A stretch of DNA of 64,000 bases from Pontibacterium sp964228735 (GTDB lineage: Bacteria > Pseudomonadota > Gammaproteobacteria > Pseudomonadales > Balneatricaceae): assembly GCF_964228735.1 (NCBI RefSeq), contig NZ_CAXRBQ010000106.1, forward strand, positions 8,953 through 72,952, read 5' to 3'. This document shows, piece by piece, positions 19,029 through 28,479 of the stretch. A program made the translations under genes and the position numbers. The notes below the pieces were generated by a model, which worked only from the letters and a program-made list of their open reading frames with translations, had not been told where the DNA came from and made no database searches. Each line of letters starts with the position of its first letter. The first letter of the stretch is position 1.

Positions 19029-19592
19029 ATGAAAATACGTGCGTTTTTTGCACTGACACTTCCGGACTCCGTTGTGCGCTGGCTTGCCGACCACGCGGAT
19101 ACCCTATGTGAATATGACAAACAGGTAGAAGTGGAGTGGGTCGATTCAGACACCTACCATCTTACGCTCTGTTTCCTGGGTGATATCACTCTGGAACAGG
19201 TCGACCAGCTGGAAGCGCTGGCGCGCAAGCGTTTGAAGGATTTCACTTCCTTTCAGGTACACCTCAATGCCACCGATTACTATCGGGTCAGCAAGAAGCT
19301 GGCGATTGTGGCGGCGATGCCTGATGGTGGTGAAGAGATCATGAACCTGCATGAGTTGATGGAGCAGGTTGCCGAAGAGGCGGGTATCCAGCAGGAGGAT
19401 AAGGGCTTTAAAGCCCACGTGACACTGGGTCGTCTGCCGGGCAAGAAAAACGGATTTAAGCCACCTCAAGAGTGGCCTGAGGTCGATCTGATCAGCCTGG
19501 CTGATTCGGTGGTCCTCTTTCAGAGTAAACCGGGGGAACGTGGTTCTATCTACACGCCACTATTCGAAATCCCCCTGCAAGATCTGGCTTAA
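19029..19592 (+). CDS. thpR: RNA 2',3'-cyclic phosphodiesterase (2'-5' RNA ligase family)
   Basis: The 187-residue protein is a 2H phosphoesterase. Both catalytic tetrapeptides are present: HLTL in TYHLTLCFLGD at about residues 40-43, and HVTL in KAHVTLGRLPG at about 130-133. It begins RAFFALTLPD, the usual family start. The family opens 2',3'-cyclic phosphates on RNA ends and can catalyse 2'-5' joining in vitro. It is a single gene between the glutathione transferase and trhP genes. Confidence 0.9.
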   Translation: MKIRAFFALTLPDSVVRWLADHADTLCEYDKQVEVEWVDSDTYHLTLCFLGDITLEQVDQLEALARKRLKDFTSFQVHLNATDYYRVSKKLAIVAAMPDGGEEIMNLHELMEQVAEEAGIQQEDKGFKAHVTLGRLPGKKNGFKPPQEWPEVDLISLADSVVLFQSKPGERGSIYTPLFEIPLQDLA

Positions 19593-19653
19593 ACGCGTTA
19601 TCCACTGCGGTTTGTTAAGTCACCCAGCCATCTCAAACAGATACTTTTAATTT

Positions 19654-21033
19654 ATGCGTGCTCCTGAACTTTTGTCCCCAGCCGGGACACTGAAAAACAT
19701 GAAATACGCCTTCGCTTACGGTGCGGACGCGGTCTACGCAGGTCAGCCTCGTTACAGCCTGCGAGTGCGTGAAAACGACTTCAACATGGATAACCTGCAA
19801 ACAGGTATCGACCTGGCTCACAGCCTGGGCAAGAAATTCCTGGTTGCCAGCAACATCATGCCGCACAACGGCAAACTGAAGACCTATCTCAAAGATATGG
19901 CACCGGTTGTGGACATGAAGCCGGATGCGCTGATTATGTCCGACCCGGGCCTGATCATGATGGTCAAAGAGAGTTTCCCGGATATGCCGATTCACCTGTC
20001 GGTACAGTCCAACACCATGAACTGGGCGACCGTTAAGTTCTGGGAACAGATGGGCATCGAGCGTGTGATCCTGTCCCGTGAGTTGTCACTGGACGAAGTG
20101 GAAGAGATCCGCCAGAAGTGTCCGGATATGGAGCTGGAAGTGTTCGTACACGGTTCACTGTGTATCGCATACTCCGGTCGTTGCCTGTTGTCCGGTTACA
20201 TCAACCACCGTGATCCGAACCAGGGCACCTGCACCAACGCATGCCGTTGGAAGTACGACGCTCACGAAGCCAAGCAGGATGAAACCGGTGACCTGATCCC
20301 TGTGACTCAGGAAGGTAAAGACGCGGTTGCCGCAGCGTCTGCACAGCAGTTCGACCCAACCACTGACCTGGGTCTGGGTGGTCATACTGATGCTGCATAC
20401 CTGCTGCAGGAACGTTCCCGTCCGGGCGAATACATGCCAGCGTACGAAGACGAGCATGGCACCTACATCATGAACTCCAAGGACCTGCGTGCGATCCAGC
20501 ACGTACACCGTCTGGCGGAGATCGGTGTTGACTGTCTGAAGATAGAAGGCCGTACCAAGTCCTACTACTACGTGGCGCGTACTGCGCAGGCGTACCGTAA
20601 GGCGATCGATGATGCGGTTGCCGGTCGTCCGTTCGACATGAACCTGATGGACGAACTGGAAAACCTGGCGCACCGTGGTTACACCGAAGGTTTCTACCGC
20701 CGTCACGTGCACGACGAGTACCAGAACTACGAAACCGGTAACTCCATCGGTTATCACCAGCAGTTCGTTGGTGAAATTCTGGGTCGTGAAGGTGACATGC
20801 TGAAAGTGGACGTGAAAAACCGCTTCCAGAAAGGCGACACCCTGGAGCTGATGACCCCGCAGGGCAACCAGAAGTTTGTGCTGGAAACCATGCAGAACAA
20901 GAAAGGCCAGGCTATCGACGTGGCACCGGGTTCCGGTCACATCGTAGATATCCCGGTGGGTGGTGATTTCGATCCAACCCATGCGCTGCTGATGCGCGAT
21001 CTGCGCGACACCGAGAACACCCGCACTAAATAA
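19654..21033 (+). CDS. trhP: tRNA 5-hydroxyuridine synthesis protein TrhP (U32 peptidase family, YegQ)
   Basis: The 459-residue protein belongs to the U32 family and matches YegQ/TrhP, which is needed for 5-hydroxyuridine formation at tRNA position 34 with prephenate as a cofactor source. It starts RAPELLSPAGTLKNMKYAFAYGADAVYAGQP. The cysteine block spans CIAYSGRCLLSGY and GTCTNACRW, the set of Cys expected to hold an iron-sulphur cluster in U32 proteins. C-terminal strands resemble the U32 collagenase-like domain. No strong ribosome binding site precedes the start. A UbiA-type gene follows at once. Confidence 0.9.
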   Translation: MRAPELLSPAGTLKNMKYAFAYGADAVYAGQPRYSLRVRENDFNMDNLQTGIDLAHSLGKKFLVASNIMPHNGKLKTYLKDMAPVVDMKPDALIMSDPGLIMMVKESFPDMPIHLSVQSNTMNWATVKFWEQMGIERVILSRELSLDEVEEIRQKCPDMELEVFVHGSLCIAYSGRCLLSGYINHRDPNQGTCTNACRWKYDAHEAKQDETGDLIPVTQEGKDAVAAASAQQFDPTTDLGLGGHTDAAYLLQERSRPGEYMPAYEDEHGTYIMNSKDLRAIQHVHRLAEIGVDCLKIEGRTKSYYYVARTAQAYRKAIDDAVAGRPFDMNLMDELENLAHRGYTEGFYRRHVHDEYQNYETGNSIGYHQQFVGEILGREGDMLKVDVKNRFQKGDTLELMTPQGNQKFVLETMQNKKGQAIDVAPGSGHIVDIPVGGDFDPTHALLMRDLRDTENTRTK

Positions 21034-21041
21034 ATAGAGTG

Positions 21042-21947
21042 ATGCGCGCGATGGAGTGTAAAGGGGAGCTGAAAGAAGATCTGCAACTCGATCTGAGCAA
21101 GTACAGCTTCTGGCGTGCACTCCGTCCTTTCTCCTTTACCGTGGCGCTGGTGATCTGCCTGACCGGCATCACCAGCGCAGCGGTATCCACGTCCTACAAT
21201 CTCCTTTCCGCCATATTGGTGCTCGCCGGTGGTTTGCTTTTGCAGGCCGGTGTAAACCTGATCAACGACTATGCCGACCGGCAGCAGTTACGGCAGGAGT
21301 CCGACAGTGCTGCCCATCTGATGGCCCTGAACCGGGTGGAACAGAACTTCCGTGTCGGGATGATCTGTTTTCTGCTGGCTTCCGTGATCGCCTTTTATCT
21401 GGTGAGCCAGGTAGGCATCGGTCTACTCTGGTTGGCACTGATCGGCCTTGTCGGTGCGCTCGGCTATACGCTGGAACCGATCAACTACAAACGCCGTGGT
21501 CTCGGTGTGGTGTTGGTGTTCTGGTTTATGGGCGTGCTGATGGTGGCGGGCAGCTACTTTGCAGTAAGCGGTGAACTAACAACACAGGCATTGTGGCAGT
21601 CGTTGCCGGTCAGCCTGCTGACAGCCCTGTTGCTGCTTTCCAACGAACTGCGTGACTACGAAGCGGATCAGCGCGACGGGATTAACACCTTGAGTGTGCG
21701 GATCGGTTTTGCACCTGCCGTAAAACTCTATATGACGATGGTGTTGCTCACCTATCTGAGTGCAGTGCTGTTGTGGGCAAACGGTGCGCTGCAGTCCCTC
21801 TGGCCACTTTTACCTGGTCTGCTATGCCTTCCAGCCCCGTATCGCCTATTACAGGCGGAAGAGGGGCAACGTAAACCGCTCACGCCACTCACCGGGCGTC
21901 TGTTTCTGATCTTTGGACTGGGTTACTGCCTGGCCCTGGCGGTCTGA
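21042..21947 (+). CDS. UbiA family prenyltransferase
   Basis: This roughly 300-residue inner-membrane protein has eight or more hydrophobic segments and both Asp-rich motifs of the UbiA superfamily, seen as NLINDYADR in the first half and NELRDYEADQRDGINTLSVRIG in the second. Such enzymes transfer a prenyl chain to an aromatic or quinone precursor (MenA, UbiA and others). The second motif is closest to MenA-type proteins, but no menaquinone genes are nearby. The start is uncertain: GTG at 21039 and ATGs at 21042 and 21051 are in frame. It is only 5-8 bases from the trhP stop, so likely co-transcribed. Confidence 0.82.
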   Translation: MRAMECKGELKEDLQLDLSKYSFWRALRPFSFTVALVICLTGITSAAVSTSYNLLSAILVLAGGLLLQAGVNLINDYADRQQLRQESDSAAHLMALNRVEQNFRVGMICFLLASVIAFYLVSQVGIGLLWLALIGLVGALGYTLEPINYKRRGLGVVLVFWFMGVLMVAGSYFAVSGELTTQALWQSLPVSLLTALLLLSNELRDYEADQRDGINTLSVRIGFAPAVKLYMTMVLLTYLSAVLLWANGALQSLWPLLPGLLCLPAPYRLLQAEEGQRKPLTPLTGRLFLIFGLGYCLALAV

Positions 21948-22015
21948 TATCCATACTTTTCCGCGCTGCCGCAATTAAGACTAATGCCGAGCACCGAAAG
22001 CGGGGTGAATTGGTG

Positions 22016-22021
22016 TATAAT
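22016..22021 (+). promoter_or_regulatory. Candidate -10 box of the fumarase promoter
   Basis: A perfect TATAAT lies in the gap before the fumarase gene, about 145 bases upstream of its start. No good -35 hexamer is seen at 17 bases, so the promoter may need an activator. The predicted leader would be long. Confidence 0.4.
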
Positions 22022-22165
22022 CGCGCCACTACTAAAAACGGTCCTGCGGTGGTTGTCTGAAAACGAAGCCAATTTGGCTGCTTTGAATGTCGACCCCGCG
22101 TGCCCCATTAGAGGTGGGAGCAAGCCGTTACCTTAATGACAAAGAGCCTATTGGAGTGTCGCCGA

Positions 22166-23674
22166 ATGAGTGTTATTCGCCAAGACGACTTGATCAGCAG
22201 TGTTGCTGATGCCTTGCAGTTTATCTCCTACTACCACCCGATCGATTTCGTTCAGGGCGTTCACGAAGCGTATCAGAAAGAGCAGAACCCAGCGGCGAAA
22301 GACGCGATGGCTCAGATTCTGATCAACTCCCGCATGTGTGCTGAAGGTCAGCGTCCAATCTGTCAAGACACCGGTATCGTTACCGTGTTTGTGAAAGTGG
22401 GCATGAACGTGACCTGGGATGCGACCATGAGCGTCACTGACATGGTGAACGAAGGTGTTCGTCGTGCATACACTCACCCGGACAACGTACTGCGTGCATC
22501 CGTACTGGCCGATCCTGCCGGTGCGCGTAAAAACACCAAAGACAACACTCCAGCGGTCATCCACTACGAAATCGTAGAAGGTGACGAAGTGGAAGTTCAC
22601 GTTGCGGCTAAAGGCGGCGGCTCCGAGAACAAATCCAAGATGGTTATGCTGAACCCATCCGACAGCATCGTTGAGTGGGTTAAGAAAACTGTACCAACCA
22701 TGGGTGCTGGCTGGTGTCCGCCGGGCATGCTGGGTATAGGTATCGGTGGTACTGCAGAGAAAGCGGCGGTACTGGCGAAAGAATCCCTGATGGATCCAAT
22801 CGACATCCACGAACTGCGTGAGCGTGGTCCTCAGAACCGTATCGAAGAGCTGCGTCTGGAGATCATGGATGCGGTGAACGAGCTGGGTATCGGTGCACAG
22901 GGTCTGGGCGGTCTGACCACTGTTCTGGACGTTAAGATCAAGGATTACCCAACCCACGCGGCCTCTCTGCCGGTCTGCATGATCCCTAACTGTGCAGCGA
23001 CTCGTCACACCCACTTCACCCTGAAAGGTGATGGTCCAGCAGTGCTGACTCCTCCAAGCCTGGAAGAGTGGCCAGAAGTAACCTTCGAGGTTGGCGCAAA
23101 CACCCGTCGCGTAAACCTGGATGAGATCACTCCGGAAGCGGTTAAAGAGTGGAAAGTCGGCGAAACCGTTCTGCTGAACGGTAAGATGCTGACCGGTCGT
23201 GACGCAGCTCACAAGAAGATGGTTGAGATGCTGAACAACGGCGAAGAGCTGCCGGTAGACCTGAAAGGTCGCTTCATCTACTACGTAGGCCCGGTTGATC
23301 CGGTACGTGACGAAGTTGTAGGTCCTGCAGGCCCAACTACGTCTACCCGTATGGACAAGTTCACCCGTCAGGTTATCGAAAGCACTGGCCTGCTGGGTAT
23401 GATCGGTAAGTCTGAACGTGGTCCGGTTGCGATCGAAGCGATCAAGGACAACGGCGCAGTTTACCTCATGGCTGTAGGTGGCGCGGCGTACCTTGTATCC
23501 AAGGCGATCACCAACGCCGAAGTTCTGGCATTCCCAGAGCTGGGTATGGAAGCGATCTACGAGTTTGAAGTGAAAGACATGCCGGTAACTGTTGCAGTAG
23601 ACGTAAACGGCGAGTCTGTTCACAACACTGGCCCAGCCAAGTGGAAGAAGATCATCGCGGAAGAGCTGGCATAA
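22166..23674 (+). CDS. fumA: Class I fumarate hydratase (iron-sulphur, FumA/FumB type)
   Basis: The 502-residue enzyme interconverts fumarate and malate in the citric acid cycle. The three cluster cysteines of class I fumarases are visible in PICQDTGI, in GWCPPGMLGIGIGGT and in MIPNCAATRH. The C-terminal half has the GRDAAHKKM and YYVGPVDPVRDEVVGPAGPTTSTRMDKF blocks of the swinging domain. I chose ATG at 22166, which has TTGGAG upstream; a start at 22136 would add ten poorly matching residues. It ends at a strong terminator. The oxygen-sensitive cluster type is expected; no class II fumC is in view. Confidence 0.93.
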   Translation: MSVIRQDDLISSVADALQFISYYHPIDFVQGVHEAYQKEQNPAAKDAMAQILINSRMCAEGQRPICQDTGIVTVFVKVGMNVTWDATMSVTDMVNEGVRRAYTHPDNVLRASVLADPAGARKNTKDNTPAVIHYEIVEGDEVEVHVAAKGGGSENKSKMVMLNPSDSIVEWVKKTVPTMGAGWCPPGMLGIGIGGTAEKAAVLAKESLMDPIDIHELRERGPQNRIEELRLEIMDAVNELGIGAQGLGGLTTVLDVKIKDYPTHAASLPVCMIPNCAATRHTHFTLKGDGPAVLTPPSLEEWPEVTFEVGANTRRVNLDEITPEAVKEWKVGETVLLNGKMLTGRDAAHKKMVEMLNNGEELPVDLKGRFIYYVGPVDPVRDEVVGPAGPTTSTRMDKFTRQVIESTGLLGMIGKSERGPVAIEAIKDNGAVYLMAVGGAAYLVSKAITNAEVLAFPELGMEAIYEFEVKDMPVTVAVDVNGESVHNTGPAKWKKIIAEELA

Positions 23675-23694
23675 GCCCGCTTTGAGTTGATCTG

Positions 23695-23722
23695 AAAAAG
23701 CCCCGCATTGCGGGGCTTTTTT
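23695..23722 (+). terminator. Rho-independent terminator of fumarase gene
   Basis: The stem AAGCCCCGC / GCGGGGCTT with an ATT loop is followed by a T tract, about 20 bases after the stop codon. Confidence 0.95.
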
Positions 23723-23762
23723 GTGTCTGTGGGATATTTGCTTTTTTATGCTTGGTGCTATT

Positions 23763-23806
23763 GTAGGGTAGGCTTCAGCCTACCGGCAGCCTAAAGGCTG
23801 CCCTAC
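23763..23806. repeat. Compact double-hairpin palindromic repeat
   Basis: Outer arms GTAGGG (23763-23768) and CCCTAC (23801-23806) enclose two hairpins, GTAGGCTTCAGCCTAC and GGCAGCCTAAAGGCTGCC. It lies between the convergent fumarase and binding-protein genes and has no T tract. This is the form of dispersed short palindromic repeats in gammaproteobacteria; whether copies occur elsewhere cannot be seen here. Confidence 0.6.
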
Positions 23807-23850
23807 ATTCGATGTTGTTGTTAAAGCGGTGTTGCCCAACATGACAGGCC

Positions 23851-24642
23851 TTACTTCAACAAAATCGGCGTAAGGCCATTCTTCTCGGCGTATTCGGCCA
23901 GCTTGCCGCTTTCCTTCATCGCGGCAACAAAACGGTTTACCTCTGCCAGCCATACCTTGTCACCCTTTGGCACGGCATAAGCGTAAGGCGTCGGCGCCAG
24001 CGGATTTTCCGGAATCAACAGGCGTGCCCAGCGGGTCAGCTCGGCCATACGTTTGCCGTACGGGAAGTCAGTCATAAACACGTCCGCACGGCCGCTCTGT
24101 ACTTCCTGCTCGCGCGCTTTAAAACTGTCTACCACACTCAGTTCCGCCTGTTTCAGGTAGTCACGCATCACCGGTTCCATATAGGTGCCTTTCTGCACCA
24201 CCACCACGTTGCCGGTCTGGTCGATGTCGTCCCAGCTTTTAATATCGCCAGACTTCATAGAGATCGCGTAGATACCGCTGGCCAGGTGCGGGTCAGAGAA
24301 ATCCATATGTGGTTTGCGGCTCTCACGCACGCCTACGCCGTGCATGGCGATATCGCAGGCATCGTTTTTCATATTTTTGACCAGCGCACCAAACGAGCTT
24401 TCCACGTAGGTCAGCTGTACATCCAGCCAGTTAGCGAAGGCGTTGGCCATGTCGATATCGATACCTTCCAGCTGGTTAGTACGGGGATTGCGGTAGGTGA
24501 TGGTGAAATAGTCGGGCCAGATGCAGACTTTCAGCTCGCCACGGGCTTTGATCTGGTCGAGACGTGAGTCCGCTTGTGCGACTGGCATCAGCAGGCTCAG
24601 GCCGAGAAAGAGATAGGTCAATCGTTGTACTACGCGTTTCAT
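23851..24642 (-). CDS. Periplasmic amino-acid-type solute-binding protein (SBP family 3)
   Basis: The 263-residue protein has a signal peptide ending at AQA (residues 22-24) and the bacterial family 3 binding fold: RGELKVCIWPDYFTITYRNPRTNQLEGIDIDMANAFANWL, then AMHGVGVRESRKPHMDFSDPHL. Such proteins bind polar amino acids or similar small ligands for ABC import, or act as sensor inputs. No permease or ATPase is adjacent, so it is either an orphan serving a distant transporter or a standalone sensor. A good AGGAAG ribosome binding site precedes the start. Confidence 0.82.
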   Translation of the reverse strand: MKRVVQRLTYLFLGLSLLMPVAQADSRLDQIKARGELKVCIWPDYFTITYRNPRTNQLEGIDIDMANAFANWLDVQLTYVESSFGALVKNMKNDACDIAMHGVGVRESRKPHMDFSDPHLASGIYAISMKSGDIKSWDDIDQTGNVVVVQKGTYMEPVMRDYLKQAELSVVDSFKAREQEVQSGRADVFMTDFPYGKRMAELTRWARLLIPENPLAPTPYAYAVPKGDKVWLAEVNRFVAAMKESGKLAEYAEKNGLTPILLK

Positions 24643-24845
24643 GTTGTGCTTCCTGACTCAACGAAAGGGGAATAGCCGCTATAAATATCATGAAATTTCT
24701 ACCATGAGCTACTTCGTGGATACACCGCTTCTGTGGTATTTTGCCTTCTCTTGAGCTGGGCCAAGATTTCTTGCAGTTCTGTTTTTTGTAGTCTGGCTCT
24801 GTGATCTGCGACAGTTTTGGCTGTGTGTATTGAGATGCGCCTGAA

Positions 24846-24862
24846 TGAACGTTCAGTATAAT
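24846..24862 (+). promoter_or_regulatory. Palindromic operator candidate overlapping a -10 box
   Basis: The palindrome TGAACGTTCA (24846-24855), within CTGAATGAACGTTCAG, is followed directly by TATAAT (24857-24862), 73 bases before the start of the large PAS-GGDEF-EAL gene. The layout is what one expects for a repressor site over a promoter spacer, and the AATGAACGTTCA form recalls TetR-family sites. No good -35 box and no TetR gene are visible here. Confidence 0.45.
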
Positions 24863-24934
24863 CAGGCGGGTTGGCGGGCGTTTTTCAGGGAAAAACATGG
24901 GCCGGCGTGGTTTATCTATTGAGTTGTATTGATA

Positions 24935-27900
24935 ATGTCTAGCCCTAGGGACCTGAACATCGGTGTAAGCAAGAAGCCCTTTATTGCCTGGGTCGGGGTG
25001 ATTGCGTCTGCTGTATTGGTGCTGTTTACCGCCGTACTCTGGTTTAGCTTCACCCAGGCGGTGCACTCACGCAATGTGTCAGCCGAACTCTATACCCGCA
25101 TGGTAGAGGGCTCGGTTACCCGCACCATTGAATCGCTCGAAATCAGCCTGATCTCAATCGTCGACGAGTTGTCCGATCAGGCGGAATACCAAACACAACA
25201 CAACCAAGCGCAGGAGCGTATCGAACAGATCCTGCGCTTTGCGCCTCATATCCGCCAGATTACTGTCGTGAAGAACGGTGAGGTTTGGCTGGATTCCGCA
25301 GGCCGCCTGCCAGGTCAGCTCAACATGGCCCTGATTGGCTGTGATACCGAACAGAAGGGGAATTTTGATTCAGACCTGAAGATCGGTTTTCCTGTTGCAG
25401 GGCGTTTCCTGCCCCTGATTGGCAAACCCGAACCGGCCAGCAGACGCAGCTTGATACCCTTTGGTCTCAACTACACCAATATCGAATCCGGTGACGCGTA
25501 TAAGGTCATCGCCGCACTGAATCCCGCCTACCTGAAAAACTTTATTACCGAGCTGGATCTGGGGATCAATGACGACCTCTACCTGCTGAACTTCGATGCG
25601 GATGCGTTGCTGGTTCACGGCGAATACGAAGCTCACCGGGCGCAGGTGTCGTCGCTTCTGCAGCAACTGGTTACCCAGGGGCAGGATGAAACCGCCTTGG
25701 CGACCTATGCCGATTATGTCCCGCAGGCTTACACAACAGTGCGATTGTCAGAGAAGTATTCGCTGGCCGTGGCGCTGAATATAGACCACTACAACACCTT
25801 TGTGATGTGGCGTTCTGAAAACTCCGCCCTGTTCTCCGGCCTTTTACTGGCTGGGCTGGTGATCCTGCTGTCGGCGATCGGACTGATCATCAGCTATCGC
25901 CGTTCCTTGACGATGCGCGAGCAGGTCCATCTGCTGTCTGCCGCTATTCAACAGTCCTCGATTGCTACGGTGATTACAAACGAGCAGCGTGAAATCCAGT
26001 ACGTTAACGAGGCCTTTACCCGCCTGTTTGGCTACAAGCTCGGTGAACTGATCGGTAAGACCCCCGCGGTGTTGCAGTCGGAACTGACCGATGAATCGGT
26101 ATATGCGGCGCTGGAAGAGAGACTGATCGACGCCAAACCCTGGCAGGGGGAGTTTATCAACCGGGATAAACAGGGCGACCTGATTACGGTGGAATCCAAT
26201 ATCTTCCCGGTTCAGCACCTGCATGGCGAGGATATCCACTATATCTGCATGCTGAACGATATCCGTGAGCGTAAGGATGCAGAGGAGCATATCCGTCTGC
26301 TGTCGCGGGTGGTGGAGCACTCGCCAACCATTGTGGTGATTACAGATCCCGACGGTTGCATCGAGTACGTGAACCCGATGTTTGAAGAGGTGACTGGTTA
26401 CAGCAAAGAGGAAGTGCTGGGCGAAAATCCGCGCATCCTGAAGTCAGGGGAGACCGAGCAGGAGGAATACGAACACCTCTGGCAGGTGATCTCCAGCGGC
26501 GGTGTCTGGGTGGGTGAACTGCACAACAAACGCAAGGACGGCAGCTTGTACTGGGAGCGCGCCAACATCGGCTCGATCAAGGATGATAAGGGTGAGGTGA
26601 TTCACTATGTGGCGATCAAGGAGATCATCACCCAGCTGAAAGAGGACGAGAAACAGCTGCGACTGGCCTCCGCCGTTTTCCAGACCGCAGCTGAAGCGAT
26701 CATGGTGACTGACGCCAACAACAAGATCCAGATGGTAAACCCGTCCTTCACCAAGATTACCGGATTTGAAGAGGCAGAGGCGCTGGGCTGTGACCCGAGC
26801 ATCCTTAAGTCCGGCAAACACGGTATCCATTTCTACGAGAATATCCACAATGCACTGGCGGCGCGTGGTTTCTGGGAAGGGGAGATCTGGAACAAGCGCA
26901 AGAATGGCGAGGTCTATCCGAAGTGGCTGACGATCTCTACGATGCTGGATGCGGAAGGGCAGGTGGAAGGTTATGTTTCGCTCTTCAACGACATCACCCA
27001 ACGCAAGAAGAATGAAGAGCTGATCCTGCAACAGGCCAATTTTGATGCCCTGACCGGTCTGCCCAACCGTAACCTGTTCGCTGACCGCCTCTCTCAGGCG
27101 CTCAGCCGTGCCGGTCGTCTGCACCAGCGCGGAGCGTTACTGTTTATCGACCTGGACCGCTTTAAGCTCGTCAACGATACCCTGGGGCACTCCGCAGGTG
27201 ATCTGTTGCTGCAGGAAACCTCCATACGTATAAAGGACTGCCTGCGCCGCAGCGATACCGCTGCCCGGCTGGGAGGCGATGAGTTTGCGATCATCATTCC
27301 TGAAATCCAGGATCCAAGCGACGTGGAAGGGGTGGCGCATAAGATTCTGGAGAGCCTGGCACAGCCGTTTAACCTGGATGAGCATGAAGCTTTTGTTTCC
27401 GGCAGTATCGGTATCACCATCTACCCCGATGACGGGCGCGACGCCGAGTTATTGGTGCGTAACGCCGATAGCGCCATGTACAAGGCTAAAGAGCACGGGC
27501 GCAACACCTATCAGTTCTACACCGCCGAGATGAACGAAGCGGCGCTGCGCAAACGCGAGCTGGAAAATGCCTTGCACCAGGCCCTGCGTGAACAGGAGTT
27601 CAGGCTGCTTTATCAGCCGATCTGGAATATTCAAACCGACACCCTGGAAGCCGTAGAGGCCCTGATTCGCTGGCATCACCCGGAGCGCGGATTGATCTCA
27701 CCATCCGTCTTTATTCCGGTGGCGGAAGAGGTGGGGCTGATCAACCGGATTGGTGAGTGGGTATTGAATGAGGCCTGCCAGTTTGGTGCCCAGTTGGCAC
27801 AGTTCTCGGAGACACCACCGAAGATCAGTGTGAATGTCTCCAGCCGTCAGATACAGCGCGTGGATGTGGCGGAACTGACCCGAGACATACTGCAGAAGAC

Positions 27901-28336
27901 CGGTATGCCGGGTGATCAACTGATTGTGGAGATCACCGAAAGCATCCTGATCGACGATGAGCGTAATACCCACCGACAGCTGGAACGCTTGAGGGATATG
28001 GGTGTGGATATCGCCATTGATGACTTTGGAACCGGGTACTCCTCGTTGAGTTACCTGAAGAAGTACCCGATCACCCGCCTGAAGATCGACCGCTCCTTTG
28101 TGCAGGATGTGGGTAAGGATATCGAGGATCATGCCCTGGTAAGCGGGATTATCTCGATGGCTGAGTCTCTCTCTTTGGACGTGATCGCCGAAGGGGTGGA
28201 AACCCGCGAACAGGTAGAGTTGATCCGCGAGATGGGGTGCTACTCGATTCAGGGTTATTACTTCGACCGACCGCTGGAAGCCGAAGCGCTGAAATCCTTG
28301 CTGATCAGCCAGAAGGATCCGGAAACACTCTGCTGA
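24935..28336 (+). CDS. Membrane PAS-PAS-PAS-GGDEF-EAL cyclic-di-GMP protein
   Basis: The 1133-residue protein has a transmembrane helix at about residues 15-38, a large periplasmic sensory region to about 295, and a second helix at about 298-320. Three PAS domains follow (about 325-445, 455-570, 580-695), each ending in a typical ND or N-I-R/T-QRK element. GGDEF (RLGGDEFAII) and EAL (EALIRWHHPERG, DDFGTGYSS) domains come last. The GGDEF signature is intact with an upstream RRSD inhibitory site, and the EAL residues look intact. The protein could therefore make or degrade c-di-GMP; the net direction cannot be read. I chose ATG 24935 over a TTG two codons upstream. It is a single gene. Confidence 0.92.
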   Translation: MSSPRDLNIGVSKKPFIAWVGVIASAVLVLFTAVLWFSFTQAVHSRNVSAELYTRMVEGSVTRTIESLEISLISIVDELSDQAEYQTQHNQAQERIEQILRFAPHIRQITVVKNGEVWLDSAGRLPGQLNMALIGCDTEQKGNFDSDLKIGFPVAGRFLPLIGKPEPASRRSLIPFGLNYTNIESGDAYKVIAALNPAYLKNFITELDLGINDDLYLLNFDADALLVHGEYEAHRAQVSSLLQQLVTQGQDETALATYADYVPQAYTTVRLSEKYSLAVALNIDHYNTFVMWRSENSALFSGLLLAGLVILLSAIGLIISYRRSLTMREQVHLLSAAIQQSSIATVITNEQREIQYVNEAFTRLFGYKLGELIGKTPAVLQSELTDESVYAALEERLIDAKPWQGEFINRDKQGDLITVESNIFPVQHLHGEDIHYICMLNDIRERKDAEEHIRLLSRVVEHSPTIVVITDPDGCIEYVNPMFEEVTGYSKEEVLGENPRILKSGETEQEEYEHLWQVISSGGVWVGELHNKRKDGSLYWERANIGSIKDDKGEVIHYVAIKEIITQLKEDEKQLRLASAVFQTAAEAIMVTDANNKIQMVNPSFTKITGFEEAEALGCDPSILKSGKHGIHFYENIHNALAARGFWEGEIWNKRKNGEVYPKWLTISTMLDAEGQVEGYVSLFNDITQRKKNEELILQQANFDALTGLPNRNLFADRLSQALSRAGRLHQRGALLFIDLDRFKLVNDTLGHSAGDLLLQETSIRIKDCLRRSDTAARLGGDEFAIIIPEIQDPSDVEGVAHKILESLAQPFNLDEHEAFVSGSIGITIYPDDGRDAELLVRNADSAMYKAKEHGRNTYQFYTAEMNEAALRKRELENALHQALREQEFRLLYQPIWNIQTDTLEAVEALIRWHHPERGLISPSVFIPVAEEVGLINRIGEWVLNEACQFGAQLAQFSETPPKISVNVSSRQIQRVDVAELTRDILQKTGMPGDQLIVEITESILIDDERNTHRQLERLRDMGVDIAIDDFGTGYSSLSYLKKYPITRLKIDRSFVQDVGKDIEDHALVSGIISMAESLSLDVIAEGVETREQVELIREMGCYSIQGYYFDRPLEAEALKSLLISQKDPETLC

Positions 28337-28479
28337 GCGGGCATTGAGGACTTGGCTGCAACAGAGTGTTCGTTAACCTGTTAAGCAATTCTCTGGTATA
28401 GTCCTACTCAGTTTGGGTATCGTACCGGTGCCCGTGATCTCTTCCGTCGTCCCTGACGGCCGTTTCTATACGTTTCTGA

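Noticed and set aside
22148..23623. 491-codon frame on the minus strand opposite the fumarase gene
   Set aside because: Antisense shadow of a class I fumarase with all cluster cysteines; no ribosome binding site or recognisable domain.
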